From Ophiostoma sp. CBS 140.51 (lineage: Eukaryota > Ascomycota > Sordariomycetes > Ophiostomatales > Ophiostomataceae), in the NCBI GenBank assembly GCA_029298735.1, contig JANSLP010000010.1:62001-126000 (forward strand): DNA of 64,000 nt. Reading direction: 5' to 3'. The position numbers were made by a program, and so were the translations under genes. The notes below the pieces were generated by a model that worked only from the letters and a program-made list of their open reading frames with translations, was not told the origin of the DNA and made no database searches. Positions 33,831 through 46,595 of this stretch are shown piece by piece. The number at the start of each line of letters is the position of its first letter. Positions within the stretch are counted from its first letter, which is position 1.

Positions 33831-36496
33831 ATGGCGTCCTCATCCACTTCCGGCCCTACCGCTGGAAGCCATTCCTATAGCGGTCCGAAGCCGCCGCGCA
33901 TTCTCGCGTGTGTCCTCTGCCAGCACCGCAAGATCAAGTGTGACCGCACATTCCCATGCGCCAACTGCACCAAGGTGAGTTTAGATGTCCAGCCCTTTAT
34001 GAAGAATCGCACCTGTCGCACTTTCCCCCGGCATCCCGAGCTCGGCCGATCAGCCGTACATCGCGAGGCTGAGGATGGTTATCGATAGCGGGCGCTTTCT
34101 TTCTCTCTCGTTCTTTTTTATTGTATAACAGACCGTCTGACACATTGTGGATTTAAAGGCCAACGTATCATGTACACCCTCCACACCCGCCCCGGCAAGA
34201 AAGCGCCGGAGGCCGAACCAGGACCTGCAGGAGCGTCTCGCCCGCTGCGAAGAGCTGCTCAAGGTCTACTCGAGCGCCAAGCCCGACGAAGGGGATTCCA
34301 GTGGTGGTGGTCCCCTTGGGGTGGACCCTTCACAAAATATATTCGGCCACGAGTCCGCGCTCAAGTGGAAGCCGCCCGGCAAGCTGATTGTCGAGGACGA
34401 TGGCGGTGTCCGCTTTGTCGACTCGTTTATGTTGGGCACGATCCACGAAGAGCTGCGCGCTATGCGCGAGATTATCGACAGCGAAGAGAACGAAGACACG
34501 ACGCCCGACACGACGACAGCGACGCCCGACGACAACTCTGACCTGGTTTTGCTGGGCGGCATGCACGGCTCTAGTGGCCAGGACGGAGGCCCGCCCGTGG
34601 CAGCGACACTCGAAGAACTGCAGCCATCGCCTGCGCACATTTTCCGGCTGTGGCAGATCTTCTTGGAGCGTGTCAACCCGCTCACCAAGATTGTGCATGT
34701 GCCGACGCTGCAGCCGTACCTGGTCGACGCTACGAGCGGCTCGCCCAATGTGCCTCCGAGTGTCAAGACGCTGCTGTTTGCCATTTATACGCTATCCGCC
34801 GTGTCCATGACGCCCGACGAGTGTCTCAACATGCTGGGCTACTCGCGCGAGACGGCGCTGCAGCGCTTCTCCAACGGTGTGCGCCTGTCTCTGATCAAGA
34901 CCAACTTTATGAAGACGTACGACCTGGAGACTCTCCAGGCACTGGTCATTTACTTGGTGAGTTGACCCCTGTATATAAATGTTTTTCTTTCTTTCTTAAT
35001 TCATTGCAAAACTTGCGACATCTTGCTAACTTTCTTAGATCTCCCTACAAGGACGGTACAACCGCCACGCCGCATGGATTCTTAACGGCATCGTGCTGCG
35101 CATTGCCCAAAAGATGGGTCTGCACCGCGACGGTGAAGTCCTCGGCCTCAGTCCCTTTGAGACGGAGATCCGTCGCCGCGTGTGGTGGCAGATTATAATG
35201 GTGGACGCCAAGTATGCGCTCATGAGCGGTCTCAGTCATTCGATGCTGCCCCGCGTCTGGGACACAAAGGAGCCCAAGAATGTCAACGACGCCGATCTCT
35301 TCCCTGCCGCTACCGAGCCCGTCCAGGACCGCGAGGGACCCACCGAAATGGTCATGGTCATGGTCTTCAACCGTCTTGCTCGCTTTTTGGTCGAGACACC
35401 AGGCGTCGAGCCCATGATTTTGCTGAGCGACCATGAGGCCTTCCGGGGCCCCCACGGCCCCTCGTCCCAGCATATAGAAATGTACCGCATACTGATTGCC
35501 AACCTGGCCACGAGCTTGCTCGAAATCACCGACAAGTTTTGCGACCCTTCCGCGGGACCTCTGCACGAGATGGCCCTCGAAGTCAAGGCTGAAGTCCTGC
35601 AAAAGCTGGAGCACATGCTGCTTCCCGCAAAAGAGCGCGAGTTCAGCGACGAGGTCAAGACCCCTGCGGACAATGTCTTCCAGGTGGCCGTCGAGGCGAC
35701 GACGCACGACAATGAGCTCAAGATGAAGGCCAAGAACAACCTGTTTGCCTGGTTCTCGCGCCTCTATTTCCAGGACAATATGTTTATGTTTATTGTCGGC
35801 CAGCTGTGCATCCGCACGACGGGCAAGCTCGTCGAGAAGGCGTGGGTTGCCGTCGAGACAACGTACGACAACTACCCGGACCTCTATGATGTGACGCAGC
35901 GCGTCTACTACCAGATTGCGAGCTACGTGTTGCGGGCCTGGCGCACACGTGTCGGTGTACTGCGGGCCCGCGCCAGCCTCACAGGCCTGCCAATCCATGT
36001 GCCTGAATTCATCACCAAGCTGCGGGCGATTATGCCGACACAAGACGAGACAGCCTCCACAACCTCGGGTGCCGTTGGCGGCGGGCCGATGACGACGTCG
36101 TCCATTAAGAGTGAAGGTTCGTCGTCGGCCGCGTCGCTGTCCATGATGTCCGGGCTGGGCATCAACTCGGTGCCGTCCACAGGGCCGTCGGGGCCGCCGA
36201 CGGTTCCTGACTCCTCTATCCAGGGTGCTGGAGGCTTTGCCAACGCGATGAACGGCGTCGCCGTGTCGTCTTCTTCCGACACACTGGTACCCTCGATTGA
36301 CGAGCTGTCGCTGCTAGGCGAGGACAAGCCGATGCAGCTGCCGACGACCAACGACGAGGTTCTGGACCAGCTGCTGTCGCAGCCGTACATGGACCCCAAC
36401 AACATTGACTGGGACATGTGGGGCAGTATCATGCCGACGGGGTCGGTGGTGACACCTTTTGACACCTTTAACAGTATGCCCAATACGCAGTGGTAG
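33831..36496 (+). CDS. Zn2Cys6 transcription factor with fungal-specific TF domain
   Basis: Nuclear DNA-binding regulator of unknown targets. Three exons: 33831-33974, 34159-34956 and 35039-36496. Donors are GTGAGT and acceptors AAAG and CTTAG; the second intron has a GCTAAC branch point. Product 799 residues. The zinc cluster spans residues 27-53 with spacing C-X2-C-X6-C-X5-C-X2-C-X6-C, split by intron 1 after CANCTK, followed by the basic stretch ARKRRRPN and a likely coiled coil (LQERLARCEELLKVYSS). The fungal-specific TF domain lies at about 215-480: HIFRLWQIFLERVNPLTKIVHVP, LLFAIYTLSAVSM, GRYNRHAAWILNGIVLRIAQKMGLHRDG and EIRRRVWWQIIMVDAKYALMSGL. The C-terminal 200 residues are Ser/Thr/Pro-rich, ending in an acidic-aromatic segment (NNIDWDMWGSIMP) that could activate transcription. 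I do not recognise a named orthologue. Confidence 0.92.
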
Positions 36497-39400
36497 TGGC
36501 GCCCAGTGTATCCCTGTCCTTCGGTGTCTTCTCGTCTTGATTTCTGGCATCAGTTTTGGCGTTCTTTCATACCCTCGTCTTTGGCTTGTTAATGGCCTTT
36601 CTGCTTTACTATTTTCTGTCTCTTTTTATGCTTCACGTCATCGGTTTATTGGTCGGCGGTCCCCTCATGATTCTCTCCTCTCCCCACGGACCTGGTTTTG
36701 TGTTTTGTTTTGCAATATTCGCTTTTCTCGTTATAGAATTGGGCAAAGGGATTTGGTTTCACAGAAGATATGTGTGATACAATCATCGGGCGGATCTAAT
36801 CTGGAGGTTATCTGATATGGTGTTTTATGGAAGGGTGGTGTCTGGTGGAAGGCGAAAGAGGGAAACGAGAAAGGGGCTTGGTTGGGAAACAGCATCACGA
36901 TAGATGGAACTCCCTGCCATCCCTTTTCTCTATCATACTCCCTCTTTCCCTTTTGAGGCACAGGGATAATTAGAGTGTAACATTATATAAAGACGACCTT
37001 TTACGAGCACAATCATTTTATCACTTTCACAACTGATGTGTATTTTCAAGCAGGATGACTATGCAGTGAAAGACATATTCGCCCCCAATAAACTGTTTGA
37101 CTTGCCCTAGTAAATTCAAAAGCTTAGCCCGTATGATATTGAGAGACCGCTTGATATGGCCTGGAACATTTACTCGACAACTTACTAGGTCACGTCTTGT
37201 CACCTAAACATGATACACGCCTGCCAAGAGCATGAATTGAAGCCTATTAGTAACTGGACATATTTAAGCCATGTTTGTGTACCACTTGCCATTTTCATTT
37301 TTTTTAAGAAAAAACCATAAAGTGTCTCTCTTTTCAAAATACAAATCGGAGTTTGAATATTCCACGGGGTTTATTCGTAAACTTGATAACTGACGGACTT
37401 ACGAGACTTCACGGCGGGTTGGGGTTGTAACCTTGGTGCCAACAGCCAACAGCCACTGCTTCCTTCAGACTAGGATCAGGCCCTACAGTTACGAACACAG
37501 TCTCATGTCCGGGGAATAATGACCGACTCTCAGCGGCCGCTTACCCAATTTGGATCTTCGTGTAAGGCAGCCATTTTGTTTTGTGTTCACTTCTTGGAAA
37601 TGTGAGTTGTTTTAGAGGAGCAAATGGCATTCCTCTGGAAGCCTTTTCATTTTGAAAGTATGATGACACTCGAGCACCTTGATGAGAAATGCAAACCCAT
37701 CAAGTACGGAAACCCCACCTGGAGGAACGGCTTTCGACGGAGGATATCCGGACGAGAGAGACGGAGTACGGACAAGAGGCAGCTTGTTATGGACAACATC
37801 CGAGATACCTTCCGTCGTAGCATTTCTTCGCAAAGCACCCCTGTTCTTGACTCCTTTTGGTGGGTGTGTACGGCATTGGGCCCTGACGAATCCCGTTTCC
37901 CGCTGCCCGCTGACCGTGAGCCATCCTCCGACGAAACGAAACCTTGCAAGGCTAGGTTAGGCAAGCAACTGCAGGTCTGACAAGACCCCTCCGCACTTCA
38001 ACGAGGCTCTGCACCGTGAAAAACTTTGACCAGACATCAAACTCGGACTCGGTAATTTGACCATGCAATGATCGGAGCCAACACTGGCCGAACACAGTTC
38101 AATACGTGAGAAAGACGAAAAAAAATAGAGAATAAACCTGCTCTACTCCGTACACGGCAGGCAACGAGCACGTTTCTACAGGCGCGTCTCAGTCTATCCT
38201 TTCTCCATAATTCCCGGGCCCGAACATGTTTGGTTTGGCATAAACATCGGCCGTTTCCAGTTTTTTATATACCGTGTTTTGGTAGTCCGTCTTCGCTTGC
38301 TATCATTGTCCCCGGTAAACGACGCAGCCAAGACGCGGGAACAGCAAAGCTAGACACAAACAACGGCGAAAGAGTCACAGCCACGAAGAGCTCATAGGTC
38401 CTAGCCGTCTCAAGGTGGTAGAATGGGAAGCCTTGCGTCTCGAGACGGGATGAAAATGATGAAAAGAAACTGCAAAGCGGCCCAACACCGACAACAGACA
38501 GTTGGTAAAACCTGCAGTCGGAACAAATGTTGCAGTGGGATTTGCTGAGCTGTTGGCGGACAAGGCGTGGGTTAGACGACCTCGTGCATTAGTCGGGACC
38601 GACCAAGTCCCGATGATGGCCCAAAGACGTTGGAAGGGGCCAAACCCAGAGCGAAAAGACGGCATGTCGGCCACTTGAACAAACTCCGACCGACATTTTC
38701 TGTACTAGGTCTGGCCCCAAGGGCCCCTAAGAAAGAAGCCCCCTGGTTTGGCGCCGTCCGTTTTTCTTTTTCTTGTCAGAAGCTTGTTCCACTTGGTCAG
38801 AAAGAGAACAGAAAAAGAAAAAGTCTTAAATTTATCGTTCTTCTTTTCTTCTTCCCAGGACGACACGCGCGCGGTTTGGCCCTCCCTTGTCAATGTTGAA
38901 AAAGTCTCCGGTCGGCGAACAAGAAAAGAGAGAGAAGTTTGCACGATAGAATCAAAGGAACCTCGCAGAAACAGATTGGAAAGAAAGAAAAACCAGGGAC
39001 CCTTAAGTCTTGTGGATTGCAATGCAAAAAAGGTTCTATTTCCTGGTTCGCCGCACTTCTCCCGATCATGATAATCGGATCGTCCTTCTTACATCGGACT
39101 CTCCTGAACGTGACCTCGTTATTCTTTGACCCTGTTAATTCGGAAGCCTACCGATTGCGCGTCTATTCATAAGATTGAATTTACGAGTGACAATGCGAAC
39201 AATCTATATGGTTATATCCACTGAAAGTACTCCGTACGGAATACCTTGTCAGAAAAGTAATACTGACGCGTCTCGAACGTGTGAGAGCGGACGTCGACAA
39301 ATCGAGGTTAGGCATTCAGTCGAGTCAGAGTCCGTCTCTTTTGATTTCCTCTTCTTTCCCTCTCGACAAAAGGATACATTTGAGGACTCCATCACAAATG

Positions 39401-41485
39401 CCACGCCCAATAAAATCAGTGACAAAAGCCCCCCAGGCACATTACCAGTAAACGAGATTTCCAACCGTGAACGGCGTAACATTGGCATTAGCTCTTTCTC
39501 CATACCAAGGAGCCTCCTTTCCCCAAAATATCAACAGTGGCTCCACCTCGAAAGAGCCTGCCGGCGTCCTCTGAAGGAACCGCTGTTTCGTCCCATTTCG
39601 TTTCCTTCTCGTCCCCTCTTTCCTCGTTCTCGCTTTTCTGTCCCTACGCTAACAGACGTCTCCTTTTGTTACCAACTCCACTGAAAGAATACTTCCACTC
39701 TCCCACCAAATTGCTCATTATCCCCTTCCCGGGGATTGTACCTGGAAATCGACCGACGGCGTTCTGGGGCTGTCTGGAGTTTTCGAAAAGCCAAGTAGGC
39801 CAACAAGGAGATAAGAAACAGACAAGCTTTTCTTGCCATTCACGTCCAGAGCCCAGGCGCGTCTTTTTTCTTGGGCCTCGTGGCTTTTGAAGAGCTGCTG
39901 ACAAGGAAAGACAACGTCAAGTGAAGCATACAATAGAGTCTCGACAACTGGTGAACAAAACACGGCCGATGAAAGTTGCCCTTTTTAAAAGAGAAGTGAG
40001 GCTGCCTATTTGAATCCGACTTAAACGCTCACGATCGACGCAGAGAGCGCGTGCGGATGACGAAAAAGCCCGCGAATAAAATAAGAAAGGGGAGATAGTC
40101 TGTAAAAAGACGACCGTGCAAATACGGGCTGTTTCTTCCCCCGAGCTGACTGAACAAGCGCCAAACAGCACAAGAAAAACAAACACACGACGTAATTCAC
40201 ACAAGAGCACATTGCACCAGGCAGTCAGGCTCTCATGCTCCTTCAGTGGTTCACATCCCCTCCTTCCTTCTAGAGTTCTCTTTCACTCTGTTGGGGGCGA
40301 GGGGGCGTGTGACTCGCCTCTCTCCGATGGGAAGGAACGTGTGGTGTGGAGGATAGTGTGTGGACTGGCAACAGGCTAGGCAACTCGTGGGAAGGAACGA
40401 CCAGTGGGTGTGTGCGTGGGAAGCATGGACGGCCACACCTCGAACGTTCTTTCCTTTCCAGTCGTGGGTTGCTCTTTCCCTTGCCGCCAGTCCTGGCCCG
40501 ATGCCAAGGTTCGTCGTCGTCGTCCCTTCCCCCAATTTACTTGCTTATTTCTGCTCTTTCCCTGTCGACTTCCTATCATCTTCTGGAAAGGGTCGCTCTT
40601 GCACTTCGGACAGCTCCGAGTTCTGGCGACTCTTACGTCTGTTTGCAAGGCAACAGCAGTTCAGCCCGTGTTGTTTTTGTGTACTTTCTTGTCTGTCTCG
40701 TAATACTTTTAAGCTTCTGCACAAAACAACAACTGCTATTTGTGCTGATTCATAGGAAGGTCCGTATGTCGTATCGACCGTATGTCTCCGATCAACCTCC
40801 CCTGTCTTTTTGAAGGTCACCCCAAGTTTGTCAATTCCACTCCAAGTTGCACGGATTTTGGAGCTCTTGACTCCGGTTGTCAACCCGGGCATAATGTACA
40901 CGGGGTTTAAGGACTTTTGGGTGCTTTTGGCGGCTTTTTCTGAGGTCTCGTACCTCGTCTTTCTTGCCTCTTCCGGTATAGTAGATCAAAAGGCCGCTAA
41001 AAAGAAGGCTCCAGAGGGCCAGAGCAAAGCGGGCAAGCGAGCGGGCAAACCAGCGGAAGGAACGACCGACCAACCGTGTTATGTTTTTTTTCTTGCTCCC
41101 TCTTGCTACTACGGGAGAACTCCACGACGCAACCCTTATTTTGGGAAAGAGGTGGAAAATTATAAAGAATCATGGAACGCCTCTTTCTCAATTTGGTCAC
41201 ACCCCTTTCTCTCTATTCTCTCTTTTAATTGTCATTGCATTTTCACTTCTCATCCCTTTTCTTTTCTTTCCCCTCTTTCTACTGTGTACAACTAGCAGTA
41301 GCTTGTGCCTGTTTTTCATCACCAACAGACCACACACAAAAACAACAAACAACGGTACATACCATCGTACCGGCGTACCGACTGACTGGATTATTTTTGT
41401 CATCAACCCTAAGAGTTATTCTTTTTTCTCGGTCACACAAACGATCTCCGAACGTCTCACGTCAGACAAACAACAAACCTCCGCC
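36497..41485. other. 5-kb gene-free region
   Basis: No supportable gene in 5 kb. Open frames are at most about 170 codons (excluding the upstream in-frame extension of the transporter) and lack domains. The composition shifts between AT-rich stretches (36,950-37,400, near 38,100) and CT-rich ones (39,540-39,700, 40,440-40,700, 41,190-41,290). TACTCCGTA occurs at 38144 and 39228, the latter inside the palindrome TCCGTACGGA. The right end is the promoter and leader of the MFS gene, with TATAAA at 41161. I see no terminal repeats, reverse transcriptase or transposase remnants. Confidence 0.45.
41161..41166 (+). promoter_or_regulatory. TATA-like box of the DHA2 transporter
   Basis: TATAAA 320 bp upstream of the ATG at 41486, followed by a CT-rich tract (about 41,190-41,285) as is common between TATA and transcription start in fungal promoters. 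Inferred from position only. Confidence 0.35.
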
Positions 41486-43471
41486 ATGCCTTTGCCGTTC
41501 CGCAAGGCCAAGCCGGCCGAGACTGCGGTCGCAGAGCCGACTCCAGAAGTCAATGCCAACACATCAGAAGCAGCGGGCCACTACGCGACCGACGAAAAGG
41601 TCAACAACGATCCCGACAAAGGTGACGAGAAGCACAGCCACAATGACGACGACGACGAGAACGACGCCGGTGCCGACCTGGCCCAAGTCAACACGACCGC
41701 TACCGAGGACATCGAGTACCCGTCCGGTCTTAAGCTGGGCCTGTTGTTGGCTTCTGTGTTTATCAGCATGTTCCTTGTTGCTCTTGACCGTCTCATTATC
41801 GCCACGGCCATCCCCCAAATCACCGACGACTTCCACTCCGTTGAAGATATCGGCTGGTACGGCAGTGCCTACCTGCTGGCCACCTGTGCCTTCCAGCTCA
41901 TGTTTGGCAAGGGCTACATGTTTTACAGCATCAAGACTGTCTTCTTGTCCGCCGTCGGTCTCTTTGAGGTTGGCTCGGCCGTCTGCGGTGCTGCCCCCTC
42001 GTCTGTCGCGTTCATTATTGGTCGTGCCATTGCTGGTATTGGCGCTGCCGGTATCTTCTCGGGTGTGATTATTATTATCGTGTATGCCGTGCCCCTGCAC
42101 AAGCGCCCCCTCTACCAGGGCATGTTTGGTGCCGTCTTCGGTCTCGCTTCGGTTATCGGTCCCCTGCTGGGCGGTGCCTTCACCACAAAAGTCACCTGGC
42201 GTTGGTGCTTCTACATTAACCTCCCGCTCGGCGGCGTCGCAATGGTCTTTATCTTCTTTTTGCTCAAGATCCCTGATCGTGACACCACCAAGATCCCAAC
42301 CAAGGACAAGCTTAAGCAGCTCGACGGTCTGGGTACCTTCTTCTTCATCCCCGGCTGCGTTTGTCTCCTGCTCGCCCTCGAGTGGGGTGGTGCTACCTAC
42401 GCCTGGAGCAACGGTCGTATCATTGCCCTCCTTACTCTCGCCGCTGTCCTGCTCATCAGCTTTGTTCTGGTCCAGGTCTTTATGCCCGACACCGCTACAG
42501 TGCCCCCGCGCATTTTCGTCCAGCGCAGCATCATGGCCGGTGTCTACTCGACTTTGTGCGTTGGTGCCCAGATGATGATTTTCATCTACTACTTGCCCAT
42601 CTACTTCCAGGCCATCAAGGGCGTGTCCGCCGTCCAGTCCGGTATCCGCACTCTCCCCCTTGTCCTGGGCATGGTCGTCGCCTCCATCGGCTCCGGTATC
42701 GCCATCTCCCGCGTCGGCTACTACACCCCCTTTATGATTACGGGTGTCGTCTTCATGTCCATTGGCGCCGGTCTCTTGACTACTCTCCAGGTCGATACCG
42801 GGTCGTCCAAGTGGATCGGCTACCAGTTTATTTTTGGCTGGGGCATGGGCCTGACTTTCCAGACGCCCAACCTCGCTGCTCAGACTGTTTTGCCGCGCCG
42901 CGATGTCCCCATCGGTACCTCCCTCATGTTCTTTAGCCAGCTTCTGGGTGGTGCCATCTTCATCAGTGTCGGCCAGAACATTCTGGATGCCCAGCTCATC
43001 AAGCGCCTTTCGAACATTCCCGGTCTTAATGCCGCGTCGATCCTCAACAGCGGTGCCACTTCTCTCACGGACCTTCCCGACAGCATCAAGCCTGCTGTTT
43101 TGTTGGCCTACAACGAGTCTTTACGCAAAGTCTTCCAGGTTGGCCTAATCATGGTCTGCCTGACCATCTTTGGTGCCCTGTCCATTGAGTGGCGCAGCGT
43201 CAAGAAGAACATGCCGCCCAAGGACGCTGCTGCCGAGGGCCAGGCCGAGGAGGGTGCTGCCGGTGGTGTTGTTGCCAAGGAGGCTCCTGTTGTCGCCGAG
43301 GGCGATGCTACTGCCGCTGCCGCGGCTGCCAACACTTCCTCTTACGACACCGAGTCCGTCGAGGAGGCGACTGTCCACTCGGCACCTCTGGCCACGGATA
43401 GCGACGAGAAGGCCCCGACAGCAGTTCCTGCTGCTGTTGAACCGGCCGTCAACAAGGAGGAGAAGCTGTAA
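41486..43471 (+). CDS. MFS drug/H+ antiporter, DHA2 (14-TM) type
   Basis: Proton-coupled efflux pump of the plasma membrane; relatives export drugs or secondary metabolites. Single exon, 661 residues. The ATG at 41486 follows a CCGCC leader context; the frame is open upstream but reads as untranslated CT-rich leader. An 80-residue acidic N-terminus (DEKVNNDPDKGDEKHSHNDD) precedes helix 1 (KLGLLLASVFISMFLVALD) with the DHA2 motif LDRLIIATAIPQITDDF, then WYGSAYLLATCAFQLMFGK, GRAIAGIGAAGIFSGVIII and motif C-like GPLLGGAFTTKVTWRWCFYINLPLGG. Several more helices follow, including GWGMGLTFQTPNLAAQTVLP. The C-terminus is a long Ala/Glu-rich tail (about 90 residues). No polyketide, peptide or terpene synthase lies nearby, so there is no evidence for a toxin cluster. 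Substrate unknown. Confidence 0.93.
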   Translation: MPLPFRKAKPAETAVAEPTPEVNANTSEAAGHYATDEKVNNDPDKGDEKHSHNDDDDENDAGADLAQVNTTATEDIEYPSGLKLGLLLASVFISMFLVALDRLIIATAIPQITDDFHSVEDIGWYGSAYLLATCAFQLMFGKGYMFYSIKTVFLSAVGLFEVGSAVCGAAPSSVAFIIGRAIAGIGAAGIFSGVIIIIVYAVPLHKRPLYQGMFGAVFGLASVIGPLLGGAFTTKVTWRWCFYINLPLGGVAMVFIFFLLKIPDRDTTKIPTKDKLKQLDGLGTFFFIPGCVCLLLALEWGGATYAWSNGRIIALLTLAAVLLISFVLVQVFMPDTATVPPRIFVQRSIMAGVYSTLCVGAQMMIFIYYLPIYFQAIKGVSAVQSGIRTLPLVLGMVVASIGSGIAISRVGYYTPFMITGVVFMSIGAGLLTTLQVDTGSSKWIGYQFIFGWGMGLTFQTPNLAAQTVLPRRDVPIGTSLMFFSQLLGGAIFISVGQNILDAQLIKRLSNIPGLNAASILNSGATSLTDLPDSIKPAVLLAYNESLRKVFQVGLIMVCLTIFGALSIEWRSVKKNMPPKDAAAEGQAEEGAAGGVVAKEAPVVAEGDATAAAAAANTSSYDTESVEEATVHSAPLATDSDEKAPTAVPAAVEPAVNKEEKL

Positions 43472-45159
43472 GGAAGGCTTTGGCTTTCATTACGACTGAA
43501 CGGCCTCATTTGCGTCTTCTCTTTCTTTCACATCCCCCATTTCCTTACCTCCATCTACTCTTCCTATTGAGATACCCCACTCTTGTACAAAGATCTTTAA
43601 TTTTCTTTCCTTTCCTTTTCTTTTTTGCTTGAATTTATTTGGCCATACATGGACATAACTTGTTTTGGTGGGAATACTTTAATATCTGGTCCTATATAGG
43701 GCACATTCTGGATTTCTTTTTGGTCTTTTGTTTACTTTTAGCATATACTCTGGCGTTTAGAGATGGTGTTTTGGTTTACAATTAATTTATGAAAAATATT
43801 TAATCAAATAACAAAACTCTATAAAAATCAAAGTAAGTGAAAAACAATGATATCTTTCAATCAAAGACATATAAATTTTGATTCCACCGCTATTACTTTC
43901 ACTTTTACCTGGTTAGGCTTCATCGCCCCCACCATCTTTTGTCCTTTGCCCACCGCCAAGTCCGACGTGACAAAGAGTAAACTGAAAGGGAGGGCTTGGG
44001 TATCCATCACGCATCCCATGCATCCATCTCTTAGAAGGTCTTCGTTACACGAGCAGGATCACAAATACGAGACAGGCTGGTCATTGGACAGGCGGATATG
44101 GCGGGTGTGGGAAATGTGAAGGTCACAAAAATAAGAAGCTGAAAAACAGCTGCAAAGAATGAGAATCTCGTTGTAACTCTTTCTTTCGTTATTCTTCTTG
44201 TCTGTTTTGAGGCTCGAGCAAGCTAGGTGTTTTGATCTTTCATTATTATTATTTTTTTTTTTTTTTTTTAAAAATTTTCTTTATGATTTTGTTTATGGGT
44301 TTTTTTTTCTGTCTTAAGGATGAAAACAATGTTACAATTTATTTAGAAACGTAATTAAAAAAAACACCCTTTTCTTCTTCCTTATCTTCTTCAAAAAATA
44401 TCTGATAATATATTCATCTGATTGTCAAGGTCTTGCAAATGTCCAAGAGGAGGGGCAATATGGTAAGCATCTCAGCCTCGAGTCACCCTGTCCATACATA
44501 AACATCGTCGACTTCTATTCTGAGGTAGTCACAACTCACAGGCCTCACAGCCATACTCCCTAGCGCACATGCTCGGGCTAGCGGTGCATCCTGCGTGCCT
44601 CGATTTGGCGTTGGCGCGTGCAAATTGGAAAAACTTGCAGCGGCACAGGGGAAGAAAGAAGGCAAGAATGCTCCACAACCACACTGCGCGTTTTTAGTAA
44701 CGTCGGGTATACAAAATATAGTATGAGTATTTGCAGCAGCTGAATGTACCTGTACATGCGATGACAAGGATCGAGGAAACCAAGAACCGCAGGAACCACT
44801 AAAAAAGCTGGTGAAATACAGCCCGCTGGAGAGAAGTCGCTGGCGAGTAAAAACCCCGCAGTGCGCCAGTGCGCCGGTGTGCCTTCTCTCCCTCGAGCCG
44901 CCGCCGTCATGGATGGGCAATTGATAATACGAGTATTTGGTTTGCGTAGCAAGCCTAGCAAGAGCGACTGGTATTAGAAGACTTGGAGTAAGAAGCCGAT
45001 CCAAAACAGTAAGAGAAGGAAGGAGCATACACAATTCATTACAGAAAGTGCGGTACTGTGTACTCAATAAAATGTATTGACAGGAAAGATCAAAGGGCCA
45101 AGGGAAACTTTGTGTAAAGAAGGAGCAAAGCTTGAAGGGGAAATTGCAGCCGGCAGGCA

Positions 45160-45180
45160 CATTCGACATTCGACATTCGA
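45160..45180. repeat. CATTCGA x3 tandem repeat
   Basis: Three perfect copies of a 7-bp unit, followed by a partial fourth (CATTG). Confidence 0.8.
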
Positions 45181-46549
45181 CATTGCCATGCTACAGACCG
45201 CAGGAGCGACCGCCTTTTCAGCGGAACCCGCTTTTCCTATTTTCCTCGTTTCTTCTTTTCCCTCTCGCTTTGCAATCCCGCGACAGGGCCTGTATTCATA
45301 TACAATAGGCTATCGATGCATCGAACTCCGTATTGTCGTTCATTTGATGCCCCGTATTACTCGTAGGCTGAACATGGGCCAGGCTGAGCACAAGAACGCC
45401 AGTGTCCACAGTTTGAATACCCACACGACCACTTGCCAGCCAGCCAATTGCCCACCTCGTTGATTCCTTCCCCGGCTTCTTGACTATCGCTCTTTCCCTA
45501 CAAGGTGTTCCTGTGTTCCTGACGTTGCTTCCTGCCTCGTGGCGTTCTTCACCAATTTGCCATCGTCGTGCCTTCTCAATTGATTGTTTGCCCCTTTTCA
45601 AGACTCACCGTTTTGTTATTGTTGCCAAGTGCGGTTGCCTTTGCGGCTTTGCCTCGCCGTTTTTGGCTCGAACGGTCCTTCCCCGCCAATTGGCAACTGC
45701 ACTATTTCGCTAATTTGCCTCCACTATTCTTCTTTGCTGTTGGTTAGACTTGCGGCGAGGTCATTATTACACCTCCGACCTTCAGCGCATTCCCGCCATT
45801 TCCTTTTCAGCGGCCTTCGTGACTCGTACTCTTTCAGGCTCTTTCCCTCTTAACTTCGGACCGTCTTTCGGACTTCCTTTCCGTCTTCACGTCGTTTTTT
45901 GGACCTCACTTTTGCATTGCTTCTTGCATTTCTTTGCATCTCGCGTCTCCCATCGTCGCATCCTCGCAAGGCTGTATGGCGCAACAGCAATACCAGGACA
46001 CAACCCCGAGCCCAACATTCTTCATGTAACGATTCACAATCCGGCCTCGGCTCAAGTGCTTGCGACCCTACCAAATACCAAACTTGCCTCCTGCGATTTT
46101 GCGAATCGGAAAACGGACCTTTCCCCGTGAAAACAACCCAAAGAGCCAAAGAGAACGCTAAAGAATACCTGCGTGTGAAGATCCATCGCAGCTTTTCGTT
46201 GCTTCTGTCGCTGCACTGCTCCTCCTGCTCTTGCGTGCTAGTCACGGTGTGGGATTGGTAGCCGAGGATAGGGATCCGCACCTTGGCTAAAAAAGCACAA
46301 AACCCACCCACCCCAGTCGCATTGGCATCCGATTCCGGGCGCCTCATTGGTCCAGCCAGCCCTCACAAAGTTTTTTGCTGCGTCCCCGTTGACGACCTGC
46401 GAGTGAGAGAGAGAGAGGAGGAACCACTGACAGGAGGGAATTCCCCAGCCTCGAAAAATACAACAGCTTTCCTTGCGTCTTTGCCTCGCCCCACCACGCG
46501 ACCACGACATTTGACAAAAGAAAGAAGCAAAGGCAATTGCCCGCGTGAG

Positions 46550-46595
46550 GAAGAAGAAGAAGAAGAAGAAGAAGAGGTAGACGACGACGACGACA
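46550..46595. repeat. (GAA)n/(GAC)n microsatellite
   Basis: A run of GAA triplets from about 46550 to 46575, followed after GGTA by five GAC triplets, in the region upstream of acuK. Trinucleotide runs of this kind vary in length between strains. Confidence 0.8.

Noticed and set aside
39175..39684. 169-codon + strand frame
   Set aside because: No recognisable motif; Ser/Arg/Phe-rich translation of CT-rich DNA.
41486..43471. DHA2 transporter as part of a secondary-metabolite cluster
   Set aside because: Neighbours within 5 kb on either side hold no synthase, oxidase or cluster regulator; the nearest gene is a general Zn2Cys6 factor 5 kb away.
44243..44285. Poly-T/poly-A block as a retroelement tail
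   Set aside because: No reverse transcriptase or target-site duplication nearby; simple homopolymer slippage in an AT-rich 3' flank explains it.
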